The notes below the pieces were generated by a model, which saw only the letters and a program-made list of their open reading frames with translations, was not told the origin of the DNA and searched no databases. Both the position numbers and the translations under genes were made by a program. From Liolophura sinensis (Eukaryota > Mollusca > Polyplacophora > Chitonida > Chitonidae), in the NCBI RefSeq assembly GCF_032854445.1, contig NC_088303.1:27223501-27287500 (forward strand): a DNA stretch of 64,000 bases. Direction: 5' to 3'. Positions 25,154 through 37,598 of this stretch are shown in pieces (the stretch's first letter is position 1; each line of letters opens with the position of its first letter).

Positions 25154-28100
25154 TGGTCGTCTTTAACGTCTACCAAACTTGACGTCACGAAAATGGACAA
25201 GCTTTGAGTCGTTTGGGTGCATTGTGTGTTTGCTAAATGCCAGATTTTGGGGGAAAATTCATTTGTTTTAATAAATACACTTTCATTTAATGGGGGCTGA
25301 ATATATATTATTTAAAACAGCGAAAATCCTTAAAAATGGGTCAAGGGAAAAGTCCATAAATAATCTTATCTGAAGCGATCAACAATATTGTAGTAATTAA
25401 AGATACAGACTCAAGACTTAACCGTTCGACAATTTAAAAATCTATGTTCATTTAAAAATAGTGCGTCAATTACACTTCCTTACCTTTTTTTGATGGTGCA
25501 GGCGATTTTAAAACAACATCTGGGTTTTTTGCAAAGCTTTCCTCTGGTTCACATCCCCATGTCTTTGAAAAATTAGCGCTTTTCCAAAATCCTTCTCGCC
25601 CTGAAATGTCGAATAAACGAGTGGGTAAACTAAACGCAACGTTTATGATTTAAACTGTGAAAGTCTAAATCACTGGGAAAGTGATGACGATGTTAGTAGC
25701 TACATCGAAACGTCGTAAACCAATAAGTTGTATATCCATAAGAAAGACTTTCCCAGTGTACTTCCTTCTTTCTAAATGCCGCCCAAACATGTCGTTTATG
25801 ATTTATACGATGGCTGTTTGTTTTACTACCACGTGGGCGCAGGCGCAGAACATCATCGGAGGGAGGGGTTGGGAGGGAGTGACATTACGTCACATCTTCA
25901 TCACTGAATGCTTTTCATGTATGTTTTTGCTGTTGAGCGGATGGATTCAGTTGGGTTATTACTGATCACTGATTTTCCTAGTTAAAGTCCAGCTGAACTG
26001 GTCGTGGTTTTACATTAGCAGGTATATGCCAGGTAGATATGTACCTGGAAATGCAGGAGGTCTTCCCAAAACAGCCTATCCGCCGTTATATTTGTGAAAT
26101 ATATTCCTTGGTACGGCGTAAAATTCGATTGGAATCGAAAAATATATGGTCATAATTGTCCAAAACACAAGTTTACGTTCTTACTGGATAAAAAGGCAGG
26201 TTTGATGTGGATCATCGCTGACTTGTCTGTTTGTTGTTGCTTACGACCATTGGCAGAGGTTACTTTATAAAACAGCTGTTTACCATTTAAAATTATCACC
26301 ACAGAGTTTAACGGACGACATGCTCACCAAGCGTTTCGCCCGCTTCCATTCATTGTCTTTTATTCATCACACAATGGCTCCCTCTCTATTCAGGCTTAAA
26401 GGATTATCTTTCATGAAGAGTGCGTCTTTGTCTATGTGGTTATTGCAATGAGCAGTTAGCTTCTACCCTTATTACATATTGTCTTCAACGGGAAATTACC
26501 TTTTTTCTCTTAGCGTAGTTACGGCAACCCTGTTTACCCGTCATATCGTCGATGCTTTAAGAATTCACAGGTTTGGCAGTGGACTTAAAGCACGTATTTC
26601 TATCACAACATATCTTGCATGTAGTGATATTTTTGTCATTATTATTTTTAAGTCTTAAATGACTAGATTTTCATACCAATGCCTTTGACACTAAACTGGT
26701 ACAGTTTTGAAATAAGCTCATTATTTTATCTCACCATTTGTCCGTGACATTGCCAGTTTGATGGTAATCCATAATCATTCATTCATTCATTCTACGTGAA
26801 ATATAGATGGTACATAATTTTTAATATCAATCAAGAAAAGATTACTTCATGGCATTTCTCTGGTGTTTTAAATTTCACACCAATAATAACTCTGTAGGTA
26901 ATTGTGGCTGCATCCAACCAAGCGAACACAACGGTCACGTGGAATCTTAAAGGGCTAATGTGCATGCAGTTTGCAAAGTATTTTTAGCGATCTGTTTATA
27001 TGCAGATCAAATTTTACAGTTTTACTAAACAGATGTCTTCATTTGAAGCCTAAAAAAAGTAAGCATTTCTTCTAGAAAAGAAACCGAGACCAATTCCGTG
27101 AAACTCCTGCACAGACGAGGTAAATCTGGTTCCTTACCATTCGATACACTGATGAATCATATGATCAGATAGGAAACTCATCAAGATATGTTTTTGTTTT
27201 CTTTTAATTCTGGTACAAACCACTTAAATAAGTACGTAATGGAAATATTACCGCCACGTGATGAATTTTGAAAGAGATCTTGTAAACTAACGGAACATCT
27301 AAATGAATACATCATAAATAAACATGAAAAGACAGTTTTAATGCGATATCTGTGGAAAGAATGCTTCATGAAGTATAGTGCGTCACACAGGGTGTTTGTT
27401 TATTAAGCGCATTGATGTGCATTTAAGTCACTATTTAAGGTACAATGGAATACTTTGTTATGCTGCCTTTAGCATAGTTCAGTGTGAACTGGTCTGACTT
27501 TAAAGAAAATCTTATTCTGAATTCGCTTCAACTGGAAAATAACGAAAAACAAACTTACCGTAAAAAAACCCAGTCATATTTCTATTATGAACTGAACTCT
27601 TAAAACTCTTTCATGTTATAGTGTGATGAAGACTGGAATATTAAGACGGAAATCTCCTTGGTGAAAATAGATACAAATTATGTGTCAGCCTGCATTATAC
27701 GTTCATTGCTGCACTGTTATCTAAACGCCAATATATAACAAAGTTGCTTCATAAAATCGTGACAACGATGTGGTCTCGGAAACACAAATATCGATTTACA
27801 CATAAAGACACATGTTGTCCAAGTTTCTTAAGGCTTTTGTTGCATAAATGAGGCATAACGAAAATGGTTACTGTCAAAACGTGAAGGATTCCTTGTTTAC
27901 AGCCAAGCGTAGCATTTCTAGTTCACCTAAAGAAACACTTAACCGTTGATCTGCTGTTTTTCCGGGACAATCCATATATGTCAATGAAACATTGATTCCA
28001 CGGGATGGTATTTAAGTAAATGGTACTAGCATATTGAGCTTGAGCTTTTCACCTGCTACACTTGACATTTAATCTTTGTGTTGTTTACTTTCGAACATCT

Positions 28101-28314
28101 CTACCCGCGCGCGTCCTCTTTAAACATTCGATCGACAATCATGTAAAGGTCTGCCTATAACATACCACGACGCATGATCATTAGAGTTTCACCTTATACG
28201 TGATTAGCTATCGACCTTTGCTAATTATACCCCGAAATTCAGAGCCACCGCTAATCAACTAGAACTCGAAAATAAATTGTTCGTGGTAAAGCCTTGAAGA
28301 CTGCCCTCTTGACC
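25154..28314. other. intergenic stretch upstream of the PAN-lectin gene
   Basis: No protein-like frame. A short (cattcatt)n run is at 26776-26790. The promoter of the plus-strand gene starting at 28315 should lie at the right end, but no clear core promoter can be defined by eye. Confidence 0.5.
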
Positions 28315-28644
28315 ATGGCTGTACGAATTTCTGTCTTAGTCTGTTTTTGGATGTGTTGTCTCCGAGTAGACGGAAAATATGACCTATGTTACCTCTCTCG
28401 ACATCTAGATTCCAAGAAAGGGTTTGCTTTGGAAGGATATCATTTCGAAATAGTTGGGAATGCTTCCTTGGTACGCTGTGCAAGCTTATGTTTCTTGCAA
28501 AATCACCACAGATGTCGTTCTTTCAATTTTTATCTCAAAACTCATCTGTGCGAACTTAATACTCACAATTCACGAGACGTACCGAAAGCTCTTGGGTCCA
28601 TAGATGGTGTTCGCTTTTACCAATCCGCGTGGTTTTTGCCGCGG
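28315..28644 (+). CDS. exon 1: signal peptide and PAN/Apple domain
   Basis: 110 codons ending in phase 0 at a strong donor (cgg, then gtaagt). The cysteine spacing C-x29-C-x3-C-x7-C-x11-C, with the C-R-S-F-N-F segment and C-E-L-N, is typical of PAN/Apple domains, which bind proteins or glycans in secreted proteins. A non-ATG start at 28294 would add seven residues but is unlikely in an animal gene. Reading past the donor soon meets stops, supporting splicing there. Confidence 0.9.
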
Positions 28645-31600
28645 GTAAGTAGCACTTCTCAACTACGTGGTTGCATCTTGCACATTTCTATCTTATATAA
28701 GGACTTTATAGCCATATCCCAATTAAAAATAATACAAATGAACTAAATTCTGGTGTTATTTAATATTACAAAAGAGCTCAAATCTAACATTGCTGACTGA
28801 AGGTAAAACTAATCACTCTTGTGTCGTTTCTATAAATTTAAAATGAATGAATGAATGATTATGGTTTAACACCCCGACACCATAAATTTAGTTATAATAA
28901 GTTATGATTTTAATTATTTTATGTGTATAATTTATATTATAGCTTATAAATCTATACAGTCTGTCATGGATAGAAGAAGAATTTAGAAAAACTAACCTTT
29001 GAAAAAAAGAATATTCAACACCATCTCAGTCCAGGTCATCAGTTTGCTAGGCCAAAATACACCTACCTGTCTCTTGTCATATATGGTCTTGAATCCACCT
29101 ACCAAGTAAAGTAATTAACTAACTCTTGGCAGGCACATACCTGTGTTGTATTTGTGTAGTTCGGCTTCATTTATCAAGATAAGGAGCACTCAAAAGTCAT
29201 TTATTCAATAGGGAGTTAAAAATTAAATCTTAATAGTACTCTCTTTGTGTTGCAAAGTAAAGGGTATTTCAGTCCAGATCAAAATAATCACTTAGCTCAA
29301 GCCCTGATAAACTTTTGAACAAGTATCGCATCACACAAATGAATTATAATTGTGCATGCATGGGGTCTATTTGTATCTGTGACTATCTGTGAAGGATTTT
29401 AAGTAAAGACATTAAAAGGCATCCAGCAGGAGCATGTATCTCTCAGTAAAACGAAGACATGTTGTGAACATGTCAAGAACATATAGAGGATCGCCAACGA
29501 GTGACCTTTTAGTATCAAAATTATTCAACGAGAACTCTTGTATTTAATAAATTTGATACTGCAGGGGTCACGGGTTACAGATTCCGTTTATCCCATAAAT
29601 GGAAAATTGAAGAAAAAGTATAAAATCATGTCCTCCAACCACAAGTGCACATTTGATCAGACTCTACAGGTGTTCATATGACAAAATGGAGCACATACTA
29701 GTAATAATATTCCTTTAAACTGGATGATTGTCTTTCAGGAAAATATATTTTTAGAAATGTAATTCCTGTCTGTGAGTAGCTTCTGGTCATTTGAAAAAGA
29801 TTTGTCCGGTGACGAAATCACGATCCATAAATTGACTTTCGGCTTCGATTTGGCTATGCTGGAGTAATCACTTGGGATACTGGCTTTAAAGACATAGGAA
29901 ATTTAATTTAGTTACAAGTTGTAATTTATATTTTCATAAGTGCGGGATACTACGAGCGTCTGTTGTGCTTTCCATCGGGTAAGGTGAGAATTAAAGTTAC
30001 CGCCTTTCATGCTTCGATATCTGCAGTTAACATTTCTTTTCCGAACAGGTTGAAATTAAATGAAAACTGAGAATTATGCATTAATTAAAATAGTCCTTCA
30101 CTGAAGCCTTATAAGGTGTTATACAGGTCTACCATCGCATAACTCACTCCTGTAAATCTAATGGTCATTCCTTTCATGGCAATATACCGTCTAGTGAGCT
30201 TGGAAAAAAAAACAGTGAATAGCTTCGCCTTTTTCTGATTTTATGATAAAAACAAAATAGTTTTTGTTCATGAGTAATTTCTGATTGATCTGATCACAGT
30301 AGCTTTTGATTGGCTGTTTTTATATAAATGAACTCTCGTGAGCCAGTCAAGTGGGTCTCAACATTTTTGACGAAAGATGGGATGCGATATTTATTTCACT
30401 CCCTTTATCCCGTGTCCTGGTCACCTTTATGTCGTTAAATGTTCATATCACAGTGGCGAATTTCCTTTTTATTTTGAAAATTGGTCTGATCTATTTATAA
30501 TTGTGTTCGTAATTATTTAATATCATGGGAATATTAGTGACCATAGCTTGTTTTCTTCCAGAAATGAGCTAGACATGCAGAATGCTGCCTGGAAAGTTAC
30601 CCTGCTAAAAAATTAACGTCATAGGCAAACCTTTATTTATGCCTGATGTTATGAATTGTGTACTGTGGGAATCAATAACCCGTCTTATGTAAGACAAATA
30701 TTGATCAGACGCCTGTATAGTTAAGTAAGGCAAATATTGATCAGACGCCTGTATAGTTCATTGAGACTTGATGATATTCACGCACCGATGGCGTTAAGCC
30801 ATGATTATTCATTCATTGGATATACCGAAAACATAAGAAGGATTTTGTCTGAAGGACAGAGGGATTGTTTATCACAAATCACAAAAGAATGCGTTGGGCC
30901 GACTGCTGAAAACAAACCCTCAAGGTCTTTTGTGTTTTGCATGTGGTTTTCTCTTGTGTGCCTCGTACTCTGTCACTTGTGCTCGTATAAGAAATGCTGA
31001 GAGACGTGAAATGTAGTACACAAAACATTTACATAAGGCATAAACGTGAAAGTGCTTTTACCGTTTGCTATAATATGAAATGAACACCTTTCTTTGGATT
31101 TTTTTTTTGTAAGGAGCTGTTTGGAATAATAGTCTTGAGATCAAACACGAGTAATATGATGCTGGGCTTTTCATTGGTTACTTTAATCTACACCGACGCA
31201 CAGCCGAACACGTATTTAGTAACTTAAAACTTACGTCTTTAGACCATTGATCATTATGGGCAGTGGATTGTAGTCTTAGGGAAGACACATTCTTTATAAA
31301 ATGAACTGAAGGGCTGGTTGGAATTTGATACTGTGTCACCTCCAGCCAATAACTCAAATGACAACAGCACGCTTTGTTTCTCAACAAACAATTGTGCCTG
31401 ATCACAACGACCAGCTACAAGATAATCTGAGCTCTGTCAAGAGTTTTTCAATTATTCGACCTTCGCTCGCCGCACTCTAAACACTCGGTATCGCTTCACA
31501 CAAGGCTTAAATGGAACGAGACGAGAAAGCCTGCAGATAGAATGTAAAATATAAACTCGATCTAAATTCCATTGCAGTTTGAGGGAAACACTTTTAGACA

Positions 31601-34082
31601 GTCGATATGTTGCATTTTTCTATTCACAGTTCTGTTTAACTATATCTTAAAATCTACTTTCAGTTCTTTGATGGCTATGAACCCTCGCATTGTTTAGGTA
31701 AGTCTCTTACTAAAAGCAATAAATGCTTTTTCTCACTGATTAATTTGTTCCTTCGTTTTTGCGTTATTGTTTGTTTTGTATTTGTTTTATTTTTCCTTTG
31801 GTTTTTTCTTACAAAGTGACCATATATCTGCCTGGTGACCAAACATCGTTTAGTAGAATCTGACTCACCGACGAAGTATCTTACAAAGCTTACTGGGTAA
31901 CCTACGAGGCCGGACACAATGAAGTACGAAGTTGACACGATGACTTACGAAGCTCACTCGCTGAATCACAAAAGCTTACCCCCTGACTAACAAAGCTGAC
32001 ACAATGAGCTACGAAGTTAACACAATGACTTACGAAGCTGACTGGCTAAATCACAAAAGCTTACCGCCTGATTAACGAATGAACTACGAATTTGAGACTT
32101 GAGAAGCGGAATTCCTGGCTTATGAAATATTAACGCTAACTTACATTGCACCTCAGGAGAGGGTCCCTTTCCCGAAGTGTGATCTGTGAGTTTCTACAAT
32201 CCTTAAATGTAGTGTAGAGAAGTGATGTACCGTAGTGTTCCATATCCCAATGTCAAATTGTTCACGAGCACTCACTCACTCTATTGTTAACAAAATTTGT
32301 TTCGAATGCCTATATTTACCCGTAAAATTGATACCAGACAGTCAGACAAATAATCACGGACAAAATTTGACCTCCATCGTAGATGTAATTATTGATTTAT
32401 AATAGGTTTGTCTTTAGTAATTTCTGTTAATTTCCGTTTCTAAGAGATGTCTTTGAAGGTCTATCAGACGTTGCACGCCATAACAGTTTTATCACTGACC
32501 TTATCACTTTTCAGCCTCTGGACCTTGTGGGAATTCCATCAGCTTCTATAACCTTCGATGTTATGAAATCCGAGAGGACCGCCGAACGCATGCTCAAGCA
32601 GTTGAACAGTGCAGCAAGAAGTTTGGAAGACTGGCAGCATTTCCGATTTCAGATGAGAAAACGTTAATAACTAATGCACTGGTATCAGCTGGACTGAGTG
32701 ACCACTATTATATTGGTATGGTTTCCTCAGATCAGGTATATTCTCAGGGATAATTTTGGTATGGGAACTGCATTTGAAAGCAACAAATGGATTATTCTGA
32801 TCTGCGTAACCTGTATCTGTAAAATGAGATCATTCCTTGGTGAATGTAAACTTAATCTATTACTGGGAGTCTATTCCTTACACAATAGCCTTGAAGTGTA
32901 GGGTTCTTATTTATTTTTAATTTTTTTTTTATTTATTTATTTATTTATTTGATTGTTGTTCACTTATACGACGGCGGCCAACATTGTGGTGGAAAAAAAA
33001 CCGGGCTGAGACCACGACCATCAACAGGCTGCTGGAAGACCTTCCCAAGTACGGCCGGAGAGGAAGCCAGCATGAGTTGGACGTAAACTCACAGCGGCCG
33101 AATTAGTGGAAGGCTCCATTGCGTTGAAAGGCCATTGCGCTGTGCTGGCGAGCTAGCCCCTGGGCCAAGGAGGGCCGCCTGTTCAGGGTGTCCTCTCACT
33201 ACAATCCAGGCCGCCGAGGTATATGTGAAATATTGTTGAGTTCGGCGTAAAACACCAGTCAGGAAAAATAAATAAATACATATAGTTTGGTTTAACAGGA
33301 ATGGACGACCTAGACGAGGACGGGAAGTGGACATGGATTGATGGCTCTGGCGTGTTCATGACACAACCCCCATGGAAGCCCCTCCAGCCAGATTCTTCCT
33401 ATACCCCAGAGTGTAAGATCTTAGAGTTTGTAAATGTAGAACATGTCAACATGGCTTAAAATCATTTTTTATAACTCTACAAGGCTGTACATATATTTAT
33501 CAATTCTCCTTCTAGTGCTGTGAGTGGGTCTAAGTTTCAGTTTGTTTTATCTAGTCTAGCTTAAGCTATGAGAGGTTTGGGATAGGTTTCAACGTGTCAA
33601 GCATAAACACGGACAATTACCATAAAACCGTAACTATTGGGTAAATTGACCAAAGGCTAGATTTCACCCTCAGCAGAATGCGGATGGTCGTGGGATTCTC
33701 ACTGTCTCTTCCAGGTTTTATCGATCAAAAGAACAGAAGATAATAATTGTACATATCTCTTTACATACCTCTGTACATAACAAAATTAACCTTTTTCTTT
33801 TCCCCCCAGATGGCAAGGAACTGTGTGGAGCCATTGAACGTGACACTGACAATGACTTCCTGTACAACGATGTCCCTTGCACCCTGGAGTGGTCATTTAT
33901 TTGTGAATATGGTCAGTTTTAAATTTGCTAATTTTTTTTTACTTTGCATTTCTTTGGTGAAATCATTTCTCTTTATGAATGACCCCTTCCAACGGCGACA
34001 TATACATTTTACAATATTTTAACACATTTATCCTAAAACCCGTTGTTTAATTTCAGATCCATGGGTGTATCAGAATTGGTGA
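28315..34082 (+). CDS. secreted PAN/Apple-C-type lectin protein, six exons
   Basis: Exons: 28315-28644, 31664-31697, 32515-32715, 33299-33412, 33810-33911 and 34057-34082, stop TGA. All introns are GT-AG, the phases (0, 1, 1, 1, 1) join without a break, and the total of 807 nt gives 268 residues. Residues 1-20 are a signal peptide. The PAN/Apple domain is at about 25-105 (C25, C55, C59, C67, C79; sequon N49). The C-type lectin domain is at about 126-260, with C154, C232, C250 and C258 as the canonical disulphide cysteines and C126/C137 as the long-form pair. It has a W-x-W-x-D-G core (199-204), a QPD motif at 218-220 and Y-N-D at 245-247 in place of WND. In this family QPD with N-D predicts calcium-dependent galactose-type sugar binding; that is inference here. 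ATG 28315 has a good context (accATGg). Confidence 0.9.
28645..31663 (+). other. intron 1 of the PAN-lectin gene
   Basis: A 3.0-kb intron. It holds a tandem pair of a roughly 37-bp unit at 30686-30760 (aaatattgatcagacgcctg repeated) and a patch at 29545-29610 resembling 19205-19275. A cassette exon cannot be excluded, but the phases of exons 1 and 2 already fit. Confidence 0.7.
31664..31697 (+). CDS. exon 2: 34-nt linker micro-exon
   Basis: A good acceptor (aaatctactttcag) and donor (gtaagt) bracket eleven codons plus one base (F-F-D-G-Y-E-P-S-H-C-L). It links the PAN domain to the lectin domain. Its phase (0 in, 1 out) is exactly what is needed to join exons 1 and 3, the main evidence that it is real. 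Confidence 0.8.
31850..32095. repeat. 21-bp tandem array inside intron 2
   Basis: Successive units resemble gacttacgaagctgacacaa plus one base, at a period of 21-22 bp. A higher-order block of about 87 bp (four units) occurs twice, around 31936 and 32023. Confidence 0.8.
32515..33911 (+). CDS. exons 3-5: C-type lectin domain
   Basis: Exon 3 (32515-32715) encodes the first half (C-Y-E-I, then the A-Q-A-V-E-Q-C helix and the G-R-L-A-A-F strand). Exon 4 (33299-33412) encodes the W-T-W-I-D-G core and the QPD motif. Exon 5 (33810-33911) encodes E-L-C-G-A-I, the Y-N-D motif and the closing W-S-F-I-C-E. All three are flanked by consensus sites and share phase 1. The intron between exons 3 and 4 contains SINE-A pieces that end 23 bp before the exon 4 acceptor edge. 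Confidence 0.92.
32937..33178 (-). mobile_element. SINE-A, degenerate, in the lectin-gene intron
   Basis: On the minus strand the tail, cttatacgacggcggccaac, tggaagaccttcccaag, gccggagaggaagccagcat and remnants of the head are visible. Between the tail and the body about 20 bases of the core are missing. Confidence 0.82.
33180..33275 (+). mobile_element. SINE-A 3' end in the opposite orientation
   Basis: A plus-strand SINE-A tail (caatccaggccgccgaggta, gtgaaatattgttgagttcg, gcgtaaaacaccagtcagg, then (aaat)n). It sits back-to-back with the minus-strand copy and stops just before the exon 4 acceptor, so the two pieces form an inverted pair. Confidence 0.82.
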
Positions 34083-34152
34083 CACGGATTTATTTCTTGC
34101 ACCTCAACGTCGGTGATCACTACATGTATAAATACAGTCGATATCTCATGTA

Positions 34153-34207
34153 AATAAATTTGAATGTTCCTTTAAAATCGGTTTCAGTATCTCCGCTTAT
34201 AAATAAA
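34153..34207 (+). terminator. candidate polyadenylation signals of the PAN-lectin gene
   Basis: AATAAA occurs at 34153-34158 and again at 34202-34207, 71 and 120 bp after the TGA. Both are suitably placed for 3' end formation. Confidence 0.6.
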
Positions 34208-34629
34208 CGCAGTTTGCGAAGTGATGGATTTTGTCTGCATTTGCTTTCGTTTACCCCACCAACTACTGCAATACATGGATAATTCCATGGAGAAACTTAA
34301 AGCAGACGAATGTAGAAGTATTTATGTATTTGGTCTCTGTTTCTGTTTGGTCAATCTGGCGGTGCTGTGGTGTAGAGCAATCTTAAAGTAGATTATATGA
34401 TCCTAATAAATATTAACGGATGTATCAGTTAATGAGCAATCCATATTTTGTTGTATTACCAACAGCTTACCATTTCCATGACATGTAGAAACAGTTCTAC
34501 GATGAAATGGATTGCTACTGGGATATTATAGTAGTTGCTTTATTCTCTTTCCGTAATGTACAATTATTAAAAAAAATGTTTCTTGTTATAAACGTACTGG
34601 ACATTATCGTTTTTCCAGCACATTCACCG
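34208..34629. other. non-coding spacer before the satellite
   Basis: No gene or repeat unit recognised between the lectin gene and the 42-bp array. Confidence 0.5.
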
Positions 34630-36415
34630 AGTACACTGTTACCGTACATTGATGCCTAGCTGTATAGATACTGTACACTGTTGCCGTACATTGATACAAA
34701 GCCATGTAGATACTGTACACTGTTACCGTAAATTGATACCTAGCCATGTAGATACTGTACACTGTTACCATACATTGATGCCTAGTCAAATCGATACTGT
34801 ACACAGTTACTGTACATTAGCACCTAGCTATGTAGATACTGTACACTGTTAACGTTTATTGATACCTTGCCATATAGAAACTGTACACTGTTACCATACA
34901 TTGATACCTAGCCGTGTATATACTGTACACTGTTACCGTAGACTGATGTCTAATCATATAGATTCTGTACATTGTTACCGTACATTGATACCTAGCCATG
35001 TAGATACTATACTCTGTTACCGTACATTGAGGCCTAGTTATGTAAATACTGTAAATTGCTACCGTACACTGATGCTTATCCATGTAGATACTGTACACTG
35101 TTACCGTACATTGATGCCTTGTCATGTAGATACTGTACACTGTTACCGTACATTGATGCCTTGTCATGTAGATACTGTACACAGTTACTGTACATTGATG
35201 CCTAAGTATGTTGATACCGCACACTGTTACCTTAAACTGATGCCTATCCATGTGGATACTGTACAGTGATGCGTATCCATGAAAATACCGTACACTATTA
35301 CCGTACATTGATGCCTAGCCATATAAATACTGTACACAGTTACAGTACATTGATACCCAGCCATTTAGGTGCTGTAGACAGTTACAGTACATTGATGCCT
35401 AGCCATGTAGATACTGTACACTGTTACCGTACATTGATACCAAGCCAAGTAGATACTGTACACAGTTACCGTACATTGATACCTAGCCATGTAGATACTG
35501 TACACTGTTACCGTACATTGATACCTAGCAATGTAGGTACTGTACATTGTTACCGTATATTGATGCCTAACCATGCAGATACTGTACACAGTTACTGTAC
35601 AGTGATGCCTAACCATATAGATACTGTACACAGTTACTGTACATTGATGCCCTAAATATGTTGATACCGCACACTGTTACCTTAAACTGATGCCTATCCA
35701 TGTGGATACTGTACAGTGATGCCTATCCATGAAAATACCGTACGTTGTTACCCTACACTAATGCCTGTCCATGCAGATTCTGTCCAAGGTAACATTACCT
35801 TGATACCTAGCCATGCAGATACTCTACTTTCTTACCGTACATTTATGCCTAGCAGTACAGATTCTATACACTCTTGCCGTACATTGGTGCTTAGCCAAAT
35901 AGATACTGTATACAGTATACGCTTACTGTATATTCATGCATATACATATACTGTATACAGTAACCGCAAACCGATGCCTGTACATGTAGATACTGTACAG
36001 TGATACCTATCAATGAAGATATTGTACACTGTTACCGTACACTGATGCCTGTCCATGCAGATGGTGTCCACGGTAACCTAATTGATGTCTCTTAATGTGG
36101 ACACTGTAGAAAGATACCGTACATTGATACCTAGCCACGTAGATGCTGTTGGCAGTTACCGTGCACTGATGTCTATTTATGTACATACCGTACACAGTAG
36201 ATACTGTTTACACTTACGGTGAATGATTCCTATCCATTTAGATACTGTAGACACTTACTGTGTATGAATCCTGTCTTTATAGATACTGTATACACTTACC
36301 GTGAATGACGCCTATCTGTATAGATACTGTAAACACTTGCCGTGAATGATGTCTGTCTTAACATATACTGTATACACTTACCGTACATTGATGCTTGCCC
36401 GTGCAGATACTGTAC
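34630..36415. repeat. 42-bp satellite, about 42 units
   Basis: The unit is close to tagccatgtagatactgtac, then actgttaccgtacattgatg plus two bases, 42 bp in all. Central units are most alike; those after about 36000 are strongly decayed. A block including a shortened unit (gttgataccgcacactgtta to gaaaataccgta) appears at 35210-35290 and again at 35656-35738, about 447 bp apart, showing block duplication inside the array. As 42 is divisible by three, frames stay open on both strands (34856-35308, 34859-35269, 35266-35655 and others); these are repeat artefacts. Confidence 0.95.
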
Positions 36416-37009
36416 ACATCTATCTATACTGACGCCATCTATGTCATCTACTGACAACAATCCATTTCACATTGTAATGTAATTGTTTGTATAACGATGC
36501 CACTACATGTAGCTATTGATAAATCCTAGATAGGACTGGGATGAAATATGTAAAGAGGTAATACCAATTATGCGACTTTAGTTCATATGTGTACCTGTAT
36601 ATACTTGTATATGCATAGAAGAAATCCAAATTCCCAATATAACAGAAGTTAAAACCTTTAAAGGAAAAGACCTCCAAAAATCGAAGCAGGCATCACTAAA
36701 TAGACCACTTAAAATATATATACGATATACGATCGCTACATATATACGATCGCTACATATTCAACGACAGGTAAAACAAATTATGTCAGACAGCAGCATT
36801 AAGTCTCGGCCCAAACCGCATTCATCTCCCCGGTAGACCTTAGGCCTACTTAGACTAGCCGCTGAAATTATACAAATACATTTTTGTCGTTCAGGTTAGC
36901 GTTTAGTCAGTATGCGGTTGCTAAATAACAAATATCAGAGTCAGTAACTAATTCATTAGGGAAATAGAAGGTTTATGGAAATGAGAAGACGTCATCTCAT
37001 CGGGCAGAA
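36416..37009. other. non-coding stretch
   Basis: Contains a short tandem pair of tacgatcgctacatat near 36728-36763 but no gene. Confidence 0.5.
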
Positions 37010-37121
37010 TTGCGGAATGTAACCGCGCGGTCCACATAAGACCCACATTAGAAGCAGTTATTCCCCGTAACTCTCCCAATGTAACCCTCTGTTAGTCGAT
37101 ACAGAGGGTTACATTCCGCAA
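37010..37121. repeat. small inverted-repeat element with internal hairpin
   Basis: ttgcggaatgtaacc at 37010-37024 is the exact reverse complement of 37107-37121. Inside, aatgtaaccctctgt (37078-37092) pairs perfectly with 37101-37115 across an 8-base loop. This could be a tiny MITE or a folding element; no TSD is obvious. Confidence 0.75.
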
Positions 37122-37598
37122 CTACATTAATTAAATGTTCTGATGTATTTTTTCTCTGAATTTATTAGAACTGAAGAATTTAAATGTTTCCCTTTGTCTT
37201 TCTCGCAGACACGGGACGTTTTTTTTCTGTTTTCTTTTATAGTATCCACTAAAATTATTGAAACCCCGTGTTTAAGCCGAGGTGTTTTCTCTGACGTCCG
37301 CGATAACTAGGTCAGCGCTGCTCTCATCTTCGAAGCCACCCCTACAAAACTGAAGAATAAAATTCAGCAACAGTCGAATGCCTGGAGCAGCCTCAGTGGT
37401 GTGCAGTTTTTTTCTCATTTTTGTCACAGTTGAGCATGAGTCCAATTATACAACAATCCTATTGTAATTTTGTAAACATTTACCAGGGTTCAGAATCAGC
37501 AGCACAACCCCTCCTAAAGCTAAGACCTGAACAACCACATGTATGCATAAACATCATTTTCTGGGTTTGTCTCATTTTAGCCACACATTGTAAGTGGA
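37122..37598. other. non-coding stretch
   Basis: No supported feature. The open frame 37421-38131 starts here but becomes only the 39-bp repeat. Confidence 0.5.

Noticed and set aside
28294-28314. Seven extra residues at the start of the PAN-lectin protein
   Set aside because: The frame there begins at TTG; ATG at 28315 has a good context and starts a typical signal peptide.
30737-31000. 87-residue frame as an extra exon of the lectin gene
   Set aside because: No fitting acceptor and donor pair was found, and exons 1 and 2 already join in phase.
34856-35655. Long open frames of 129-150 residues on both strands
   Set aside because: They are produced by the 42-bp satellite, whose period is a multiple of three; no start context, domain or splice support.
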